Shown in pieces: positions 7,487-14,648 of a DNA stretch of 16,731 nt; the stretch's first letter is position 1; every line of letters begins with the position of its first letter. The DNA lies in assembly GCA_014730235.1 (NCBI GenBank), contig WJIO01000156.1:1-16731 (forward strand), written 5' to 3'. The notes under the pieces are model-generated. The model worked only from the letters and a program-made list of their open reading frames with translations. It did not search any database and was not told where the DNA came from. The position numbers were made by a program, and so were the translations under genes. The DNA is from Candidatus Poribacteria bacterium (GTDB lineage Bacteria; Poribacteria; DTPJ01; WJIO01).

Positions 7487-7591
7487 CGGGACAGTCATTA
7501 TTCTGGATAAAATTCATCCTGGTAGTTGCCTTTTAGGTTAGGAGAGCGAATACAAAAGTATGCGCGAAAGGTTTGTTTTTATGACTGCCCG
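7487..7591. repeat. Small segment bounded by inverted repeats
   Basis: CGGGACAGTCAT (7487-7498) is repeated inverted as ATGACTGCCCG (7581-7591), matching except for one extra base. The 105-bp segment has no ORF. It may be another degenerate short element beside the larger palindrome, or chance. Confidence 0.35.
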
Positions 7592-7677
7592 CGATAATGT
7601 TTTTGAAATGCCAATAAACATTTTATCAGCAGATCGTTAATTATAAATTAAGAATTCAATAATTTTTGCCAATTAAT

Positions 7678-10053
7678 TCACTGCCCCATACTGATCATAT
7701 TGGCAAAATTCCTGAAAGCCCCGGGATTTAATATCTGAAGCTGTCTATACCATACATAACTGGTATATATATATGTGCCTTTACCATATTCAGCCACCAG
7801 GTAGCCTCCGGTTAGAGGTTCTTCTCCGGGATCACTGCTGGAAAGCAGTTCTGTATACTTCGATGACCACTCAGATGGAAAATATAGTCCTCTCTCCTGT
7901 ATCCATCCATCCCAATCAGAATCTGTTATCCTGTTGGGATAAGAAAGCAGGGGATGTTCCGGCTTCAGTAGTTTTATGGATGCTTCCTCAACAGTAATCC
8001 TGTTTCGGGACAATATGATTTTATAAGGTGCATAGTTATTGCCATTCCATTCAAAAGTCTTATGATACATCACCAACAGATTTCCACCATTTTTTACATA
8101 ATCCATAAGTCGTCGGTTGCTCTCTCGCAAATCCTGCCGAACAAGGTAGGCCCGTATATCCAAAATTATGGTATCATACACTGACAGATCCCCAAAGCGT
8201 AGATCATCCGAATCCAGGGAACGGCTTTTTACCCCCAGATGCTTTAAAGACCATTCAATAGTGTTATCATAGCTTTTGACATAACCAACGTATATATCCG
8301 GTGCAACTTTCACATCCACCAGATTTATTATCCCTTCGCCTATGGCCATTTCCCACTTACCGTTTAGTGCTTTGTATGGTATAACTGCCTCTATAGTGTA
8401 TTTTCCACTTTTTGTCTCACCGGGGATATTTATGTCAAAAGCCGCAAAAGCATGTTCGTCCTGGGCCAGATCAAAGCTGTCCTGGACAGCTTTGATACCC
8501 CATCCGTCAGGTATAATCATTTCCACCTTGCCGTTAATACTTCTTCTGGTTCTGTTGGCTATATCAATCACATAGCGTAAAGCCTGCGGTTTATCTGATA
8601 TGGGAACGATCTTAGCTTCAGGCAAAACGCTTACCTGTATACCCGGAGTAATATTAAAATTAACTTCAGATTTAAGGGAAAGCTGGACATCATCCAGCCT
8701 GTAATTAACCTTACCCTTTACAATGGATTTCATAAATGAATCATCATATAGATGTTCCGCATGGGGTAAAGTGGGTTCTGCATTATCAGAAACTTTCACA
8801 CCTATGGAGTATTTTACCGTTTCATTATAGCCAAGTTTATCAGAAACTGGAGTTCCATCTGTTGTATGTATCTCCCAGCTTTCCGGTGCTTCCAGCGTAA
8901 ATTCGATATCCCTTATAATTTCATGACCGCAGTTAGTCAAAGATAGATTTACCTCAAACTCCTGACCGGGAACAAGCATATTATCATCGGGTTTCGCTGT
9001 TAAAATAAGGTTAAGACTTCTGGCAATAGCCAACTCTGTTTCCCTCTGCTTTTCTTGTATTATAGGGTCGTTTGAATCCAACTTGCGTGATTTTTTCAGA
9101 TAATCCAGCAGCTTTTCAGTAACATCATTTCTGGAAAAATAGATGCTGTTGACAATTTTGTCCACAAAATCCGGTTGAGGTATATCTTTATGCTTTTCCA
9201 GTCCATCTAGCAAGCTATGGAGTTTATCGGGTTTCGGCATACTGGTTTTCACCAGTATGTAATGGCGATATACAGGGCCAGGTTTGACTTTTCTACCCAT
9301 ACCCTGGGATTTGTGCATCTTAAGTCCTTCATTGGCTATCTGGGCATAAGAAAGCCCTCTTATGGGATCATATTCACCCACGTTGATGGTTACATCTGCG
9401 TCCTCTTTTGATGACCTGACGAACAGGCGTTTTACTTGCCATGTTGATAATCCACTTTCCAGTTGTTCCGGGAAGGATTTTTCATCAGCGGCGGCATGAA
9501 AGGCCTCCAGTATCAGTATACCCGATGCCTGATGATGTCCATGACCGTATTCTGTATCATGATTGGTTATTATAACATGAGGTCTGACCTGCCTGATAAC
9601 GCGAACCATTCTTCTTAATGTATCTTCCCTTCCCCAGAAGCTGAAGGCCTCTTCTGAGTCTTTTGAATAGCCAAAATCTCTCTTATTCAGATCATAGACT
9701 TCTGCGCCATAGATGCTTGCTGCCTGTTGTATTTCCCTTGCCCTGATGACTCCCAATTCCTCGTACAATTCAGGGCCGATCTCGTTTTGCCCCCCTTCTC
9801 CTCTGGTGGAATAAAGTATAGCTGTTTGGACACCGTATTTTCTGCGATAATATGTCAAAGTGGCCCCATCCTCGTCGTCAGGATGCGCTGCCAGACACAT
9901 TATAGTTATATCATTTGCCATATCCAGCAGCGATTGTTTCAAAGCCGTTTCGCCCCGATCTATCAGGCATATATTGTTTTCAGCAGATGCTATATTGTAG
10001 TATATTAGTATTAAGAACACGGATAACAGTGTCTTATATAATGGTCTTTTCAT
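7678..10053 (-). CDS. Exported PIG-L/LmbE-type deacetylase with C-terminal ThuA/GATase-like domain
   Basis: A 791-residue protein with a signal peptide (about 1-24, ending IASA). The PIG-L catalytic domain spans about 50-260: AHPDDE (56-61) gives zinc ligands and the catalytic aspartate, TRGEGGQNEIG (83-93) is the usual following loop, and HGHHQASG (171-178) carries the remaining zinc histidine. Beta-sandwich regions of the NEW3 or alpha-galactosidase-associated type follow (about 350-600). A ThuA/GATase-like Rossmann domain ends the protein, with YDTIILDIRAYL and YVKNGGNLLVMYHKT. PIG-L enzymes remove N-acetyl or related acyl groups from sugars, so an extracytoplasmic amino-sugar or glycan deacetylase is the best guess. 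The ATG lies 2 nt after the stop of the M14 gene, and the SD (AAGGAG) is inside that gene, indicating coupling. Confidence 0.88.
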   Translation of the reverse strand: MKRPLYKTLLSVFLILIYYNIASAENNICLIDRGETALKQSLLDMANDITIMCLAAHPDDEDGATLTYYRRKYGVQTAILYSTRGEGGQNEIGPELYEELGVIRAREIQQAASIYGAEVYDLNKRDFGYSKDSEEAFSFWGREDTLRRMVRVIRQVRPHVIITNHDTEYGHGHHQASGILILEAFHAAADEKSFPEQLESGLSTWQVKRLFVRSSKEDADVTINVGEYDPIRGLSYAQIANEGLKMHKSQGMGRKVKPGPVYRHYILVKTSMPKPDKLHSLLDGLEKHKDIPQPDFVDKIVNSIYFSRNDVTEKLLDYLKKSRKLDSNDPIIQEKQRETELAIARSLNLILTAKPDDNMLVPGQEFEVNLSLTNCGHEIIRDIEFTLEAPESWEIHTTDGTPVSDKLGYNETVKYSIGVKVSDNAEPTLPHAEHLYDDSFMKSIVKGKVNYRLDDVQLSLKSEVNFNITPGIQVSVLPEAKIVPISDKPQALRYVIDIANRTRRSINGKVEMIIPDGWGIKAVQDSFDLAQDEHAFAAFDINIPGETKSGKYTIEAVIPYKALNGKWEMAIGEGIINLVDVKVAPDIYVGYVKSYDNTIEWSLKHLGVKSRSLDSDDLRFGDLSVYDTIILDIRAYLVRQDLRESNRRLMDYVKNGGNLLVMYHKTFEWNGNNYAPYKIILSRNRITVEEASIKLLKPEHPLLSYPNRITDSDWDGWIQERGLYFPSEWSSKYTELLSSSDPGEEPLTGGYLVAEYGKGTYIYTSYVWYRQLQILNPGAFRNFANMISMGQ

Positions 10054-10055
10054 AT

Positions 10056-11036
10056 TTATGCTTTACTCCTTATAAGCAAATCCACACTTACCTTAATAGC
10101 TTCTTCCTCAAGCTTTTCCTGCATTTCTGGTGGTGTGCGAAGGTTGTTGTTTTGTATTTCAGTGGTTATTTTTGGTATTATGGGCATGAATTCCCGCCAT
10201 GTTCGTTTAAAATATTCTGCCTGTTGACCGGTATAACCCAGGGGTTTACTTTCGGGCATTGGTTGTGCGCCGCATTTTTTCCAGCTATCCACAATGGCAT
10301 CAGCCCATTCTACATTGGCTTGTTTTATATGTTCCGGTAATTCATTCTGAATAATAGGCAGGATTATCATGGCATTGTATTTGCTTTTTTCAAACTCGGT
10401 TTGGTGCAAGTCCAACCATCTTCCATAACCGTATTTTTCTCCTGCCCTTTTAATCAAGCGGAAGTATGCAGAACCAAAATCTCTATTTGGCTCAACGTAT
10501 TCATGAGAGCTAACCTGTTCATAGACAATACCTATGGTTTCAGGATTTTCATTTTGTATGCTCCATCTATCCATACGCTTCCACATCTTTTTTGTTTCAG
10601 GATCCCGCCCCCGCATGAATGTCCAGAATTCTTCATTGGTATATTTTGTGCCATCCCAGTAATCAACAGGCGAACGGGATCTTCCATCGGGATTCGGGTC
10701 GGATAAAAAGGTCAATACGCATTTTTGCAGTATTTCCTCACGGTTATATATTTCAGATTCTGTCTGATCCAGGTGCTTGCCAGTCAGTATCTGGTTTATG
10801 TAATTCATACATGCCGCTGTACCAGCCGGTTCATGAGCATGGGGTACAGCAAATATAAGCTTTTCTTTCTGGTCTAAAGATATACTCTTATCTGTAAGTG
10901 TTATGGAATAAGCATTTAATCCCACATATTGACATATAGAATCTAATTCCACCAAATGCGGATACTCTTGCCCCCATTCAAGAAACTTGGTTTCTGTCTG
11001 ATGCGGTTTAACTAACCAGTTATTTAGTATACTCAT
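10056..11036 (-). CDS. M14-type zinc carboxypeptidase-like protein, no signal peptide
   Basis: 326 residues. The M14 metal site is visible: HAHE (66-69, HxxE), NPDGR (115-119) after a hydrophobic strand, H211 in LDLHQTE (208-214) as third ligand, and E293 in TTEIQ (291-295) in the place of the catalytic glutamate. This covers both carboxypeptidases and AstE/aspartoacylase-type deacylases; the NPDG and late glutamate favour the carboxypeptidase branch. There is no signal peptide or membrane segment, so it is probably cytosolic, unlike the exported deacetylase it is coupled to. It is the first gene of this two-gene unit; the start has CGGAG about 8-9 nt upstream. A possible promoter is at 11121-11148. 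Substrate unknown; an acylated amino acid or a muropeptide is conceivable. Confidence 0.78.
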   Translation of the reverse strand: MSILNNWLVKPHQTETKFLEWGQEYPHLVELDSICQYVGLNAYSITLTDKSISLDQKEKLIFAVPHAHEPAGTAACMNYINQILTGKHLDQTESEIYNREEILQKCVLTFLSDPNPDGRSRSPVDYWDGTKYTNEEFWTFMRGRDPETKKMWKRMDRWSIQNENPETIGIVYEQVSSHEYVEPNRDFGSAYFRLIKRAGEKYGYGRWLDLHQTEFEKSKYNAMIILPIIQNELPEHIKQANVEWADAIVDSWKKCGAQPMPESKPLGYTGQQAEYFKRTWREFMPIIPKITTEIQNNNLRTPPEMQEKLEEEAIKVSVDLLIRSKA

Positions 11037-11074
11037 TTTTTCATCTCCGTAGATTCTAATTTACTTATAAGTTC

Positions 11075-11103
11075 TTGACTTCATTGCACTTCTACCATAT
11101 AAT
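11075..11103 (+). promoter_or_regulatory. Near-perfect sigma-70 promoter of the DUF4282 gene
   Basis: TTGACT (11075-11080), a 17-nt spacer and a perfect TATAAT (11098-11103). Transcription would begin near 11110, leaving a leader of about 80 nt before the DUF4282 start at 11191. Confidence 0.85.
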
Positions 11104-11120
11104 GTCCCCTAGCTTTAATT

Positions 11121-11148
11121 GATATAAAACACCAAAAGCGATTGGCAA
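11121..11148 (-). promoter_or_regulatory. Possible promoter of the M14/PIG-L operon
   Basis: On the minus strand TTGCCA (11148-11143), a 16-nt spacer and TATATC (11126-11121) are found about 85 nt upstream of the M14 start. The boxes are less consensus-like than the divergent promoter on the other strand, which it nearly overlaps. Confidence 0.35.
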
Positions 11149-11190
11149 AATTCCTTGCATAGTTAACATATAAAAACAGGAGGAGAAGAT

Positions 11191-11490
11191 ATGAATGAAG
11201 CTGGTGATTTTTTGTCCTTTCGTAAAATGCTTACACCTATAATTATCCAGATAATATTCTGGGTCGGTGTTATCTTTTGTGTAATTGGTGGGGTTATTAG
11301 CATAGTAATGGGAGCAGTTGCCAATGAAGCCATTAACGTGCTTTATGGTATAGTTCTGTTTATTATCGGCCCTTTAGCCGTAAGAATATATTGTGAGATA
11401 TTAATAGTAGTATTTCGCATAAATGATACTCTTACTGAAATAGAAAACAAACTGGATAACCTTAAGCAGGACACCAGAATAGATGTATAA
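11191..11490 (+). CDS. Small DUF4282-type membrane protein
   Basis: 99 residues. The opening FLSFRKMLTPIIIQIIFWVG, two hydrophobic helices (about 17-41 and 47-66, the second running on into 70-76), then RIYCEILIVVFRINDTLTEI (65-84) match the DUF4282 pattern of short inner-membrane proteins. A charged C-terminal tail (85-99) probably faces the cytoplasm. Its function is unknown in the family. AGGAGGAG sits 5 nt before the ATG, and the promoter at 11075-11103 precedes it, so the gene is probably well expressed and monocistronic. Its stop is only 14 nt from the stop of the convergent S15-type gene, so the transcripts must overlap unless they end very sharply; no strong terminator was seen there. 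Confidence 0.9.
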   Translation: MNEAGDFLSFRKMLTPIIIQIIFWVGVIFCVIGGVISIVMGAVANEAINVLYGIVLFIIGPLAVRIYCEILIVVFRINDTLTEIENKLDNLKQDTRIDV

Positions 11491-11504
11491 GTAAATTCAT
11501 ATAG

Positions 11505-13415
11505 TTATCTTTCAATAACCGGTAATTCTATATAAGACGCGTGAATTTTGTTTCTGGATATTGTAATTCTGGGTATTCCCTCAGCCGGTATACGCTCAAA
11601 GGTATCCTTATCATGTCCAGCTATGGCTATGCGGATGCGATGACCTTTTTTTATAAGCACAGAGGTAGGAAGAAGTCCGAAGGTTAATTCTGATATTTCA
11701 CCGGGAATCAACGGCATACTATCTTTTTGCTTGAAAGAATGATACGGAACAAGCATTTTATAAGGGGGATTTTCGTCGGATATACGACGATGAATAGCCC
11801 TGAGCTGCCCCTCAGTTATGTAGGTAACTTTACCTTTTTCATCCACATCTTCAAGATAAACATAGAATGCGCCATCAGTAGCTGTTGAGGTTACATATAA
11901 ATTCACAACAGGATAACCGGTTATTTCCATATCTTCGTTTAATGCTGGACTTGTATAAGTCAGAAGACATTTATCTATCTTTGACCGATCCCTGTAGATA
12001 ACCGGTGTGACTCCATCCTGAGTATGCCAGCGATTTTCTGTTCCTGTAGTTACATCAAAATCTACGGTATAATCGTCTGTACCAGTTTCAGCAGTTGGCG
12101 CTTCATGAGATAGTGCACCGTTTTCGGTCATATACCATCTTTGTTTTGTAGTTCCAACCGGTGGCCAGACTTCAGTTGACTTCCAACGTTTTTCCCCCAT
12201 AGTATAATAGAAGAGGATCTTCTCAGGTAAATCTTCATGCTTAATATTTATAAGACGATGATCCAGAAATCCTAATATTACATGCCATTGGGATTTTAGA
12301 TCAGGAATAGATGGCGACTTTGGTTTAGCGTAAGGACTTCCGTTTTTATCACCGGTATGAATCCATGAACCAATTACTGCATATTGGGGATTATTAAAAT
12401 TTATAAAGCGACGGATCGCTGTGTCGGATGTTGATCCGTCCATCCAGCTTCCCCATCCTGATATAGCCGCGCCGGATTCTTCGATACTTTCCTTGTAGCT
12501 AAAAATACTCATATCATCAAATGTAACGTCTAAATCTCCATAAGGATCATCACGGTATGTAATTTCCTTTGCAATCTCATATACATCAGGATTATTCTTA
12601 TGCTCTCCTAATGCCTGTTTAAGCTGGATTTTTTTCCTATCAGCATCAACAGGCCGAACTCCCTTAACAAAAATCTGGGCTGACCAACCCCATTCTTTGG
12701 GAACTCTATTACTATCCAGGTAAAGGTTTGTGTTCTCCCATCCTTTAACAAAGCTGTCGTTGAATATTCCACCCGGAAATACAATATCTGAGTAGACATC
12801 AAACTCCATTTCCTGAGGTATAACGGCTTTTGTAGTTGGATGACTTACAGTAAGGAATTTAGCCGTTGTACCTTCATAAGAGACTCCCAGCGCGCCAATT
12901 ATTCCATTTGACCAGGATTGTTTTGTGACCCATTGAGTAACTTCACCATAATCTTTTATTTCATCCTGAGACCAAAGGTATTGCCAGATTCCAGAAGAAG
13001 CACCGGATCCGCGAGCGTCAACAATAACAACCGCATATCCATAACTTGTCAGAAAATCAACAATTGGTGCTCTGGGCCCCATAGGTGCTTTTCCCCGACG
13101 TTCGGGTAAACGAAGCTGAAAACTACGCCAATAACGGGCCATAATCATTAAGGCTGGAAGTTTCTCATGATCGGGTATACCTTTTGGCAGAATTACATCA
13201 ATTGCTATCTTTACACCATCTCGCATGGTTAAATAAAGAGATTGTGATGTTACATCTTTATATACAGGTTTTCGCTGAGTCTTATAAATCTCGAATAGAG
13301 AAATACTCATAACATCCCCCATTACTTCAGAAGATCTTTTATTGGAACAACCATAAATAATTAAAAGCAAGAATAGAATACAGAGAGATACACAGGCTTG
13401 CTTAATAATTTTCAT
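11505..13415 (-). CDS. CocE/NonD-type X-Pro dipeptidyl-peptidase (S15) family lipoprotein
   Basis: 636 residues. The N-terminus is a lipoprotein signal: KIIK, a hydrophobic run at about 7-21, and lipobox LIIYGC with C23. The alpha/beta hydrolase core carries oxyanion-side ARGSGASSG (134-142), nucleophile elbow GVSYEG (177-182, S179), D326 in GSWMDGS and H353 in IGSWIHTG as the probable triad. The C-terminal jelly-roll of the S15/CocE family follows, recognisable by PALNEDMEITGYPVV and DGAFYVYLEDVDEKG. The family includes cocaine esterase, cephalosporin-acid acylases and prolyl dipeptidyl peptidases; a membrane-anchored esterase, amidase or peptidase is likely, substrate unknown. AAAGGA precedes the ATG by about 7 nt, and a promoter lies at 13460-13488. 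Monocistronic, convergent with the DUF4282 gene. Confidence 0.9.
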   Translation of the reverse strand: MKIIKQACVSLCILFLLLIIYGCSNKRSSEVMGDVMSISLFEIYKTQRKPVYKDVTSQSLYLTMRDGVKIAIDVILPKGIPDHEKLPALMIMARYWRSFQLRLPERRGKAPMGPRAPIVDFLTSYGYAVVIVDARGSGASSGIWQYLWSQDEIKDYGEVTQWVTKQSWSNGIIGALGVSYEGTTAKFLTVSHPTTKAVIPQEMEFDVYSDIVFPGGIFNDSFVKGWENTNLYLDSNRVPKEWGWSAQIFVKGVRPVDADRKKIQLKQALGEHKNNPDVYEIAKEITYRDDPYGDLDVTFDDMSIFSYKESIEESGAAISGWGSWMDGSTSDTAIRRFINFNNPQYAVIGSWIHTGDKNGSPYAKPKSPSIPDLKSQWHVILGFLDHRLINIKHEDLPEKILFYYTMGEKRWKSTEVWPPVGTTKQRWYMTENGALSHEAPTAETGTDDYTVDFDVTTGTENRWHTQDGVTPVIYRDRSKIDKCLLTYTSPALNEDMEITGYPVVNLYVTSTATDGAFYVYLEDVDEKGKVTYITEGQLRAIHRRISDENPPYKMLVPYHSFKQKDSMPLIPGEISELTFGLLPTSVLIKKGHRIRIAIAGHDKDTFERIPAEGIPRITISRNKIHASYIELPVIER

Positions 13416-13459
13416 AAAATGATCCTTTATTTTTGACGTTTGACACTTATCTGACTATA

Positions 13460-13488
13460 TTTATATCAGAAATGTCAGGTAATATCAA
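13460..13488 (-). promoter_or_regulatory. Sigma-70-type promoter of the S15-type lipoprotein gene
   Basis: On the minus strand TTGATA (13488-13483), a 17-nt spacer and TATAAA (13465-13460). Transcription would begin near 13453, about 38 nt upstream of the start codon. Confidence 0.65.
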
Positions 13489-13587
13489 GAAGAGAACCAG
13501 TTATAAAATTTATTTTTGTGAAGATTTTTTGAACAGGTCAAAAATTTATTATACATTATATTGCAGTGCTTAAAGAGACACAGCAAA

Positions 13588-13657
13588 TGAAAATGCTATC
13601 AGCTGTCATTCCTGCTTTCGCAGGATGACATAGAACTATATTTTTTGAGTATTTTCA
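13588..13657. repeat. MITE-like repeat, copy C (short palindrome)
   Basis: The outer arms TGAAAATGCT (13588-13597) and AGTATTTTCA (13648-13657) pair at 9 of 10 positions. The inner hairpin TGTCATTCCTGC (13604-13615) pairs with GCAGGATGACA (13620-13630), with one base missing, around a TTTC loop. The stretch TGAAAATGCTaTCAGC-TGTCATTCCTGC matches the copy at 7315-7474 except for two differences. It is shorter and lacks the outer TTCTTCCG ends. Confidence 0.75.
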
Positions 13658-13748
13658 TCTGTTTCTTCATGCTGAATTCTTATAAACATTGGTTTTAGAG
13701 ATTTTTTAGAATTCTCAGTTCTTTATGCTTGGTTTGGAATTTATTTGT

Positions 13749-13777
13749 TTGACTTGCAGAATCAATTATGATATATT
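13749..13777 (+). promoter_or_regulatory. Sigma-70-type promoter of the secreted FETGDLSGW protein gene
   Basis: TTGACT (13749-13754), a 17-nt spacer and TATATT (13772-13777). Transcription would start near 13784, giving a leader of about 70 nt. Confidence 0.65.
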
Positions 13778-13854
13778 TGCATTGTTGTAATATTTTAAGC
13801 AAACTTCTGCAACTTTTTTTAGTTTTAAAGATTAAATGAGAAAGGAGTTTATAT

Positions 13855-14556
13855 GTGAAACCGCGCTTTGTTTTAATAGCTAAATGTCTAAGCGTTTCAT
13901 TAACCTTATTGTATTTTTGTCTGTCTATAGCTATTGGTGCAGATGTTGAATTCACAGGCGATTTTGAAACGGGAGATTTAAGCGGTTGGACAGTTGTTGA
14001 AGATTCCGGTGAAGCCTGGAATTTTCAGCCTACATTTGGTGATAATCCTACTGCCAGGAACCGGGGTCAGCCTTCGCAACACCAGGGAGAATGGTGGCTT
14101 GGAGGATTTGAAAAATTCCAGGGACCGGATGTAAAAGGTCAATTTGAAGGTGGCACGCAGGGAGATGCACCTCAGGGGATTCTGGAATCCATCGAATTTA
14201 AAATTATCGGTGAAGAGATTTCTTTCCTCATCGGAGGTGGAACTCATCCCTGGGTAGAGGGTGGAACCGGTTCTACCTGTGCCAATTTGGAAATTAATGG
14301 TGAAATGGTCAGAACTGCCACTGGCGCAAATACCGAAACCTTGCACAGGGAAACCTGGGATGTTTCAGATCTGAAAGGTGAAAAAGCCGTCATCAGACTC
14401 TATGATATGAATGCTGGAGGCTGGGGACATCTCAACTTTGATGATGTATACCAGGTGGATGCCAATGGTGATAAAATTCCCTGGGAAAGTGTCCTGGCTG
14501 TTGAACCTAGAGGCAAAAAAACAACAGTCTGGGGTGAAATTAAAAGTCAATACTAA
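13855..14556 (+). CDS. Small secreted beta-sandwich protein with FETGDLSGW motif
   Basis: 233 residues starting at GTG, with AAAGGAG 6 nt upstream. A signal peptide is clear (MKPR, hydrophobic 9-27, cleavage near IGA-DV). The mature part is a single beta-sandwich domain of the kind seen beside secreted glycoside hydrolases and in stand-alone environmental proteins: FETGDLSGW (38-46), NRGQPSQHQGEWWLGGFE (70-87), GDAPQGILES (103-112), FLIGGGTHPW (123-132) and GGWGHLNFDDVYQVD (188-202). The pattern resembles carbohydrate-binding modules or LamG-like folds. No catalytic residues are recognised, so binding rather than catalysis is inferred. The transcript ends at a strong hairpin (14587-14625). 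No enzyme domain is fused, which is less usual for this domain. Confidence 0.78.
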   Translation: MKPRFVLIAKCLSVSLTLLYFCLSIAIGADVEFTGDFETGDLSGWTVVEDSGEAWNFQPTFGDNPTARNRGQPSQHQGEWWLGGFEKFQGPDVKGQFEGGTQGDAPQGILESIEFKIIGEEISFLIGGGTHPWVEGGTGSTCANLEINGEMVRTATGANTETLHRETWDVSDLKGEKAVIRLYDMNAGGWGHLNFDDVYQVDANGDKIPWESVLAVEPRGKKTTVWGEIKSQY

Positions 14557-14586
14557 TTTTAAGATGTAAATTTAAAAAGTTAAAAA

Positions 14587-14625
14587 ATGCAGGTTGGGGT
14601 TAATTCATAGAACCCCAACCTGCAT
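14587..14625 (+). terminator. Hairpin terminator or attenuator after the secreted protein gene
   Basis: A perfect 15-bp inverted repeat (14587-14601 with 14611-14625, core GCAGGTTGGGGTT) with a 9-nt loop, 30 nt past the stop codon. The plus-strand tail after the stem is AT-rich (ATTAATTTAAAT) but not a clean T-run, whereas the A-rich left flank would make a better T-tract on the minus strand. It ends only 23 nt before the kinase start, so partial read-through is possible. Confidence 0.75.
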
Positions 14626-14648
14626 ATTAATTTAAATAAAAGATATAT

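Larger units (their letters stand above)
7292..7677. other. 386-bp spacer upstream of the phosphoesterase gene
   Basis: No supportable gene. It contains the complete palindromic repeat at 7315-7474 and a second inverted-repeat-bounded segment at 7487-7591. The minus-strand promoter for the phosphoesterase must be here, possibly within the repeat, but no clear -35/-10 pair was recognised. No terminator for the PIG-L operon was recognised either. Confidence 0.6.
13416..13854. other. 439-bp divergent spacer
   Basis: No supportable gene. It holds the minus-strand promoter of the S15-type lipoprotein gene (13460-13488), a repeat copy with hairpin (13588-13657), and the plus-strand promoter of the secreted FETGDLSGW protein (13749-13777). 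The remainder is very AT-rich and unassigned. Confidence 0.65.

Noticed and set aside
9915-10340. Plus-strand ORF of 141 codons
   Set aside because: It lies antisense across the well-supported PIG-L and M14 genes, has no recognisable domain, and its composition is that of a reversed coding strand.
13695-13955. Minus-strand ORF of 86 codons in the divergent spacer
   Set aside because: It overlaps the start and signal peptide of the secreted protein gene, lacks a recognisable domain, and is lysine/threonine-rich as expected from AT-rich spacer.
13978-14346. Minus-strand ORF of 122 codons
   Set aside because: It is the antisense shadow of the secreted FETGDLSGW protein gene, which has a promoter, an SD and a signal peptide.
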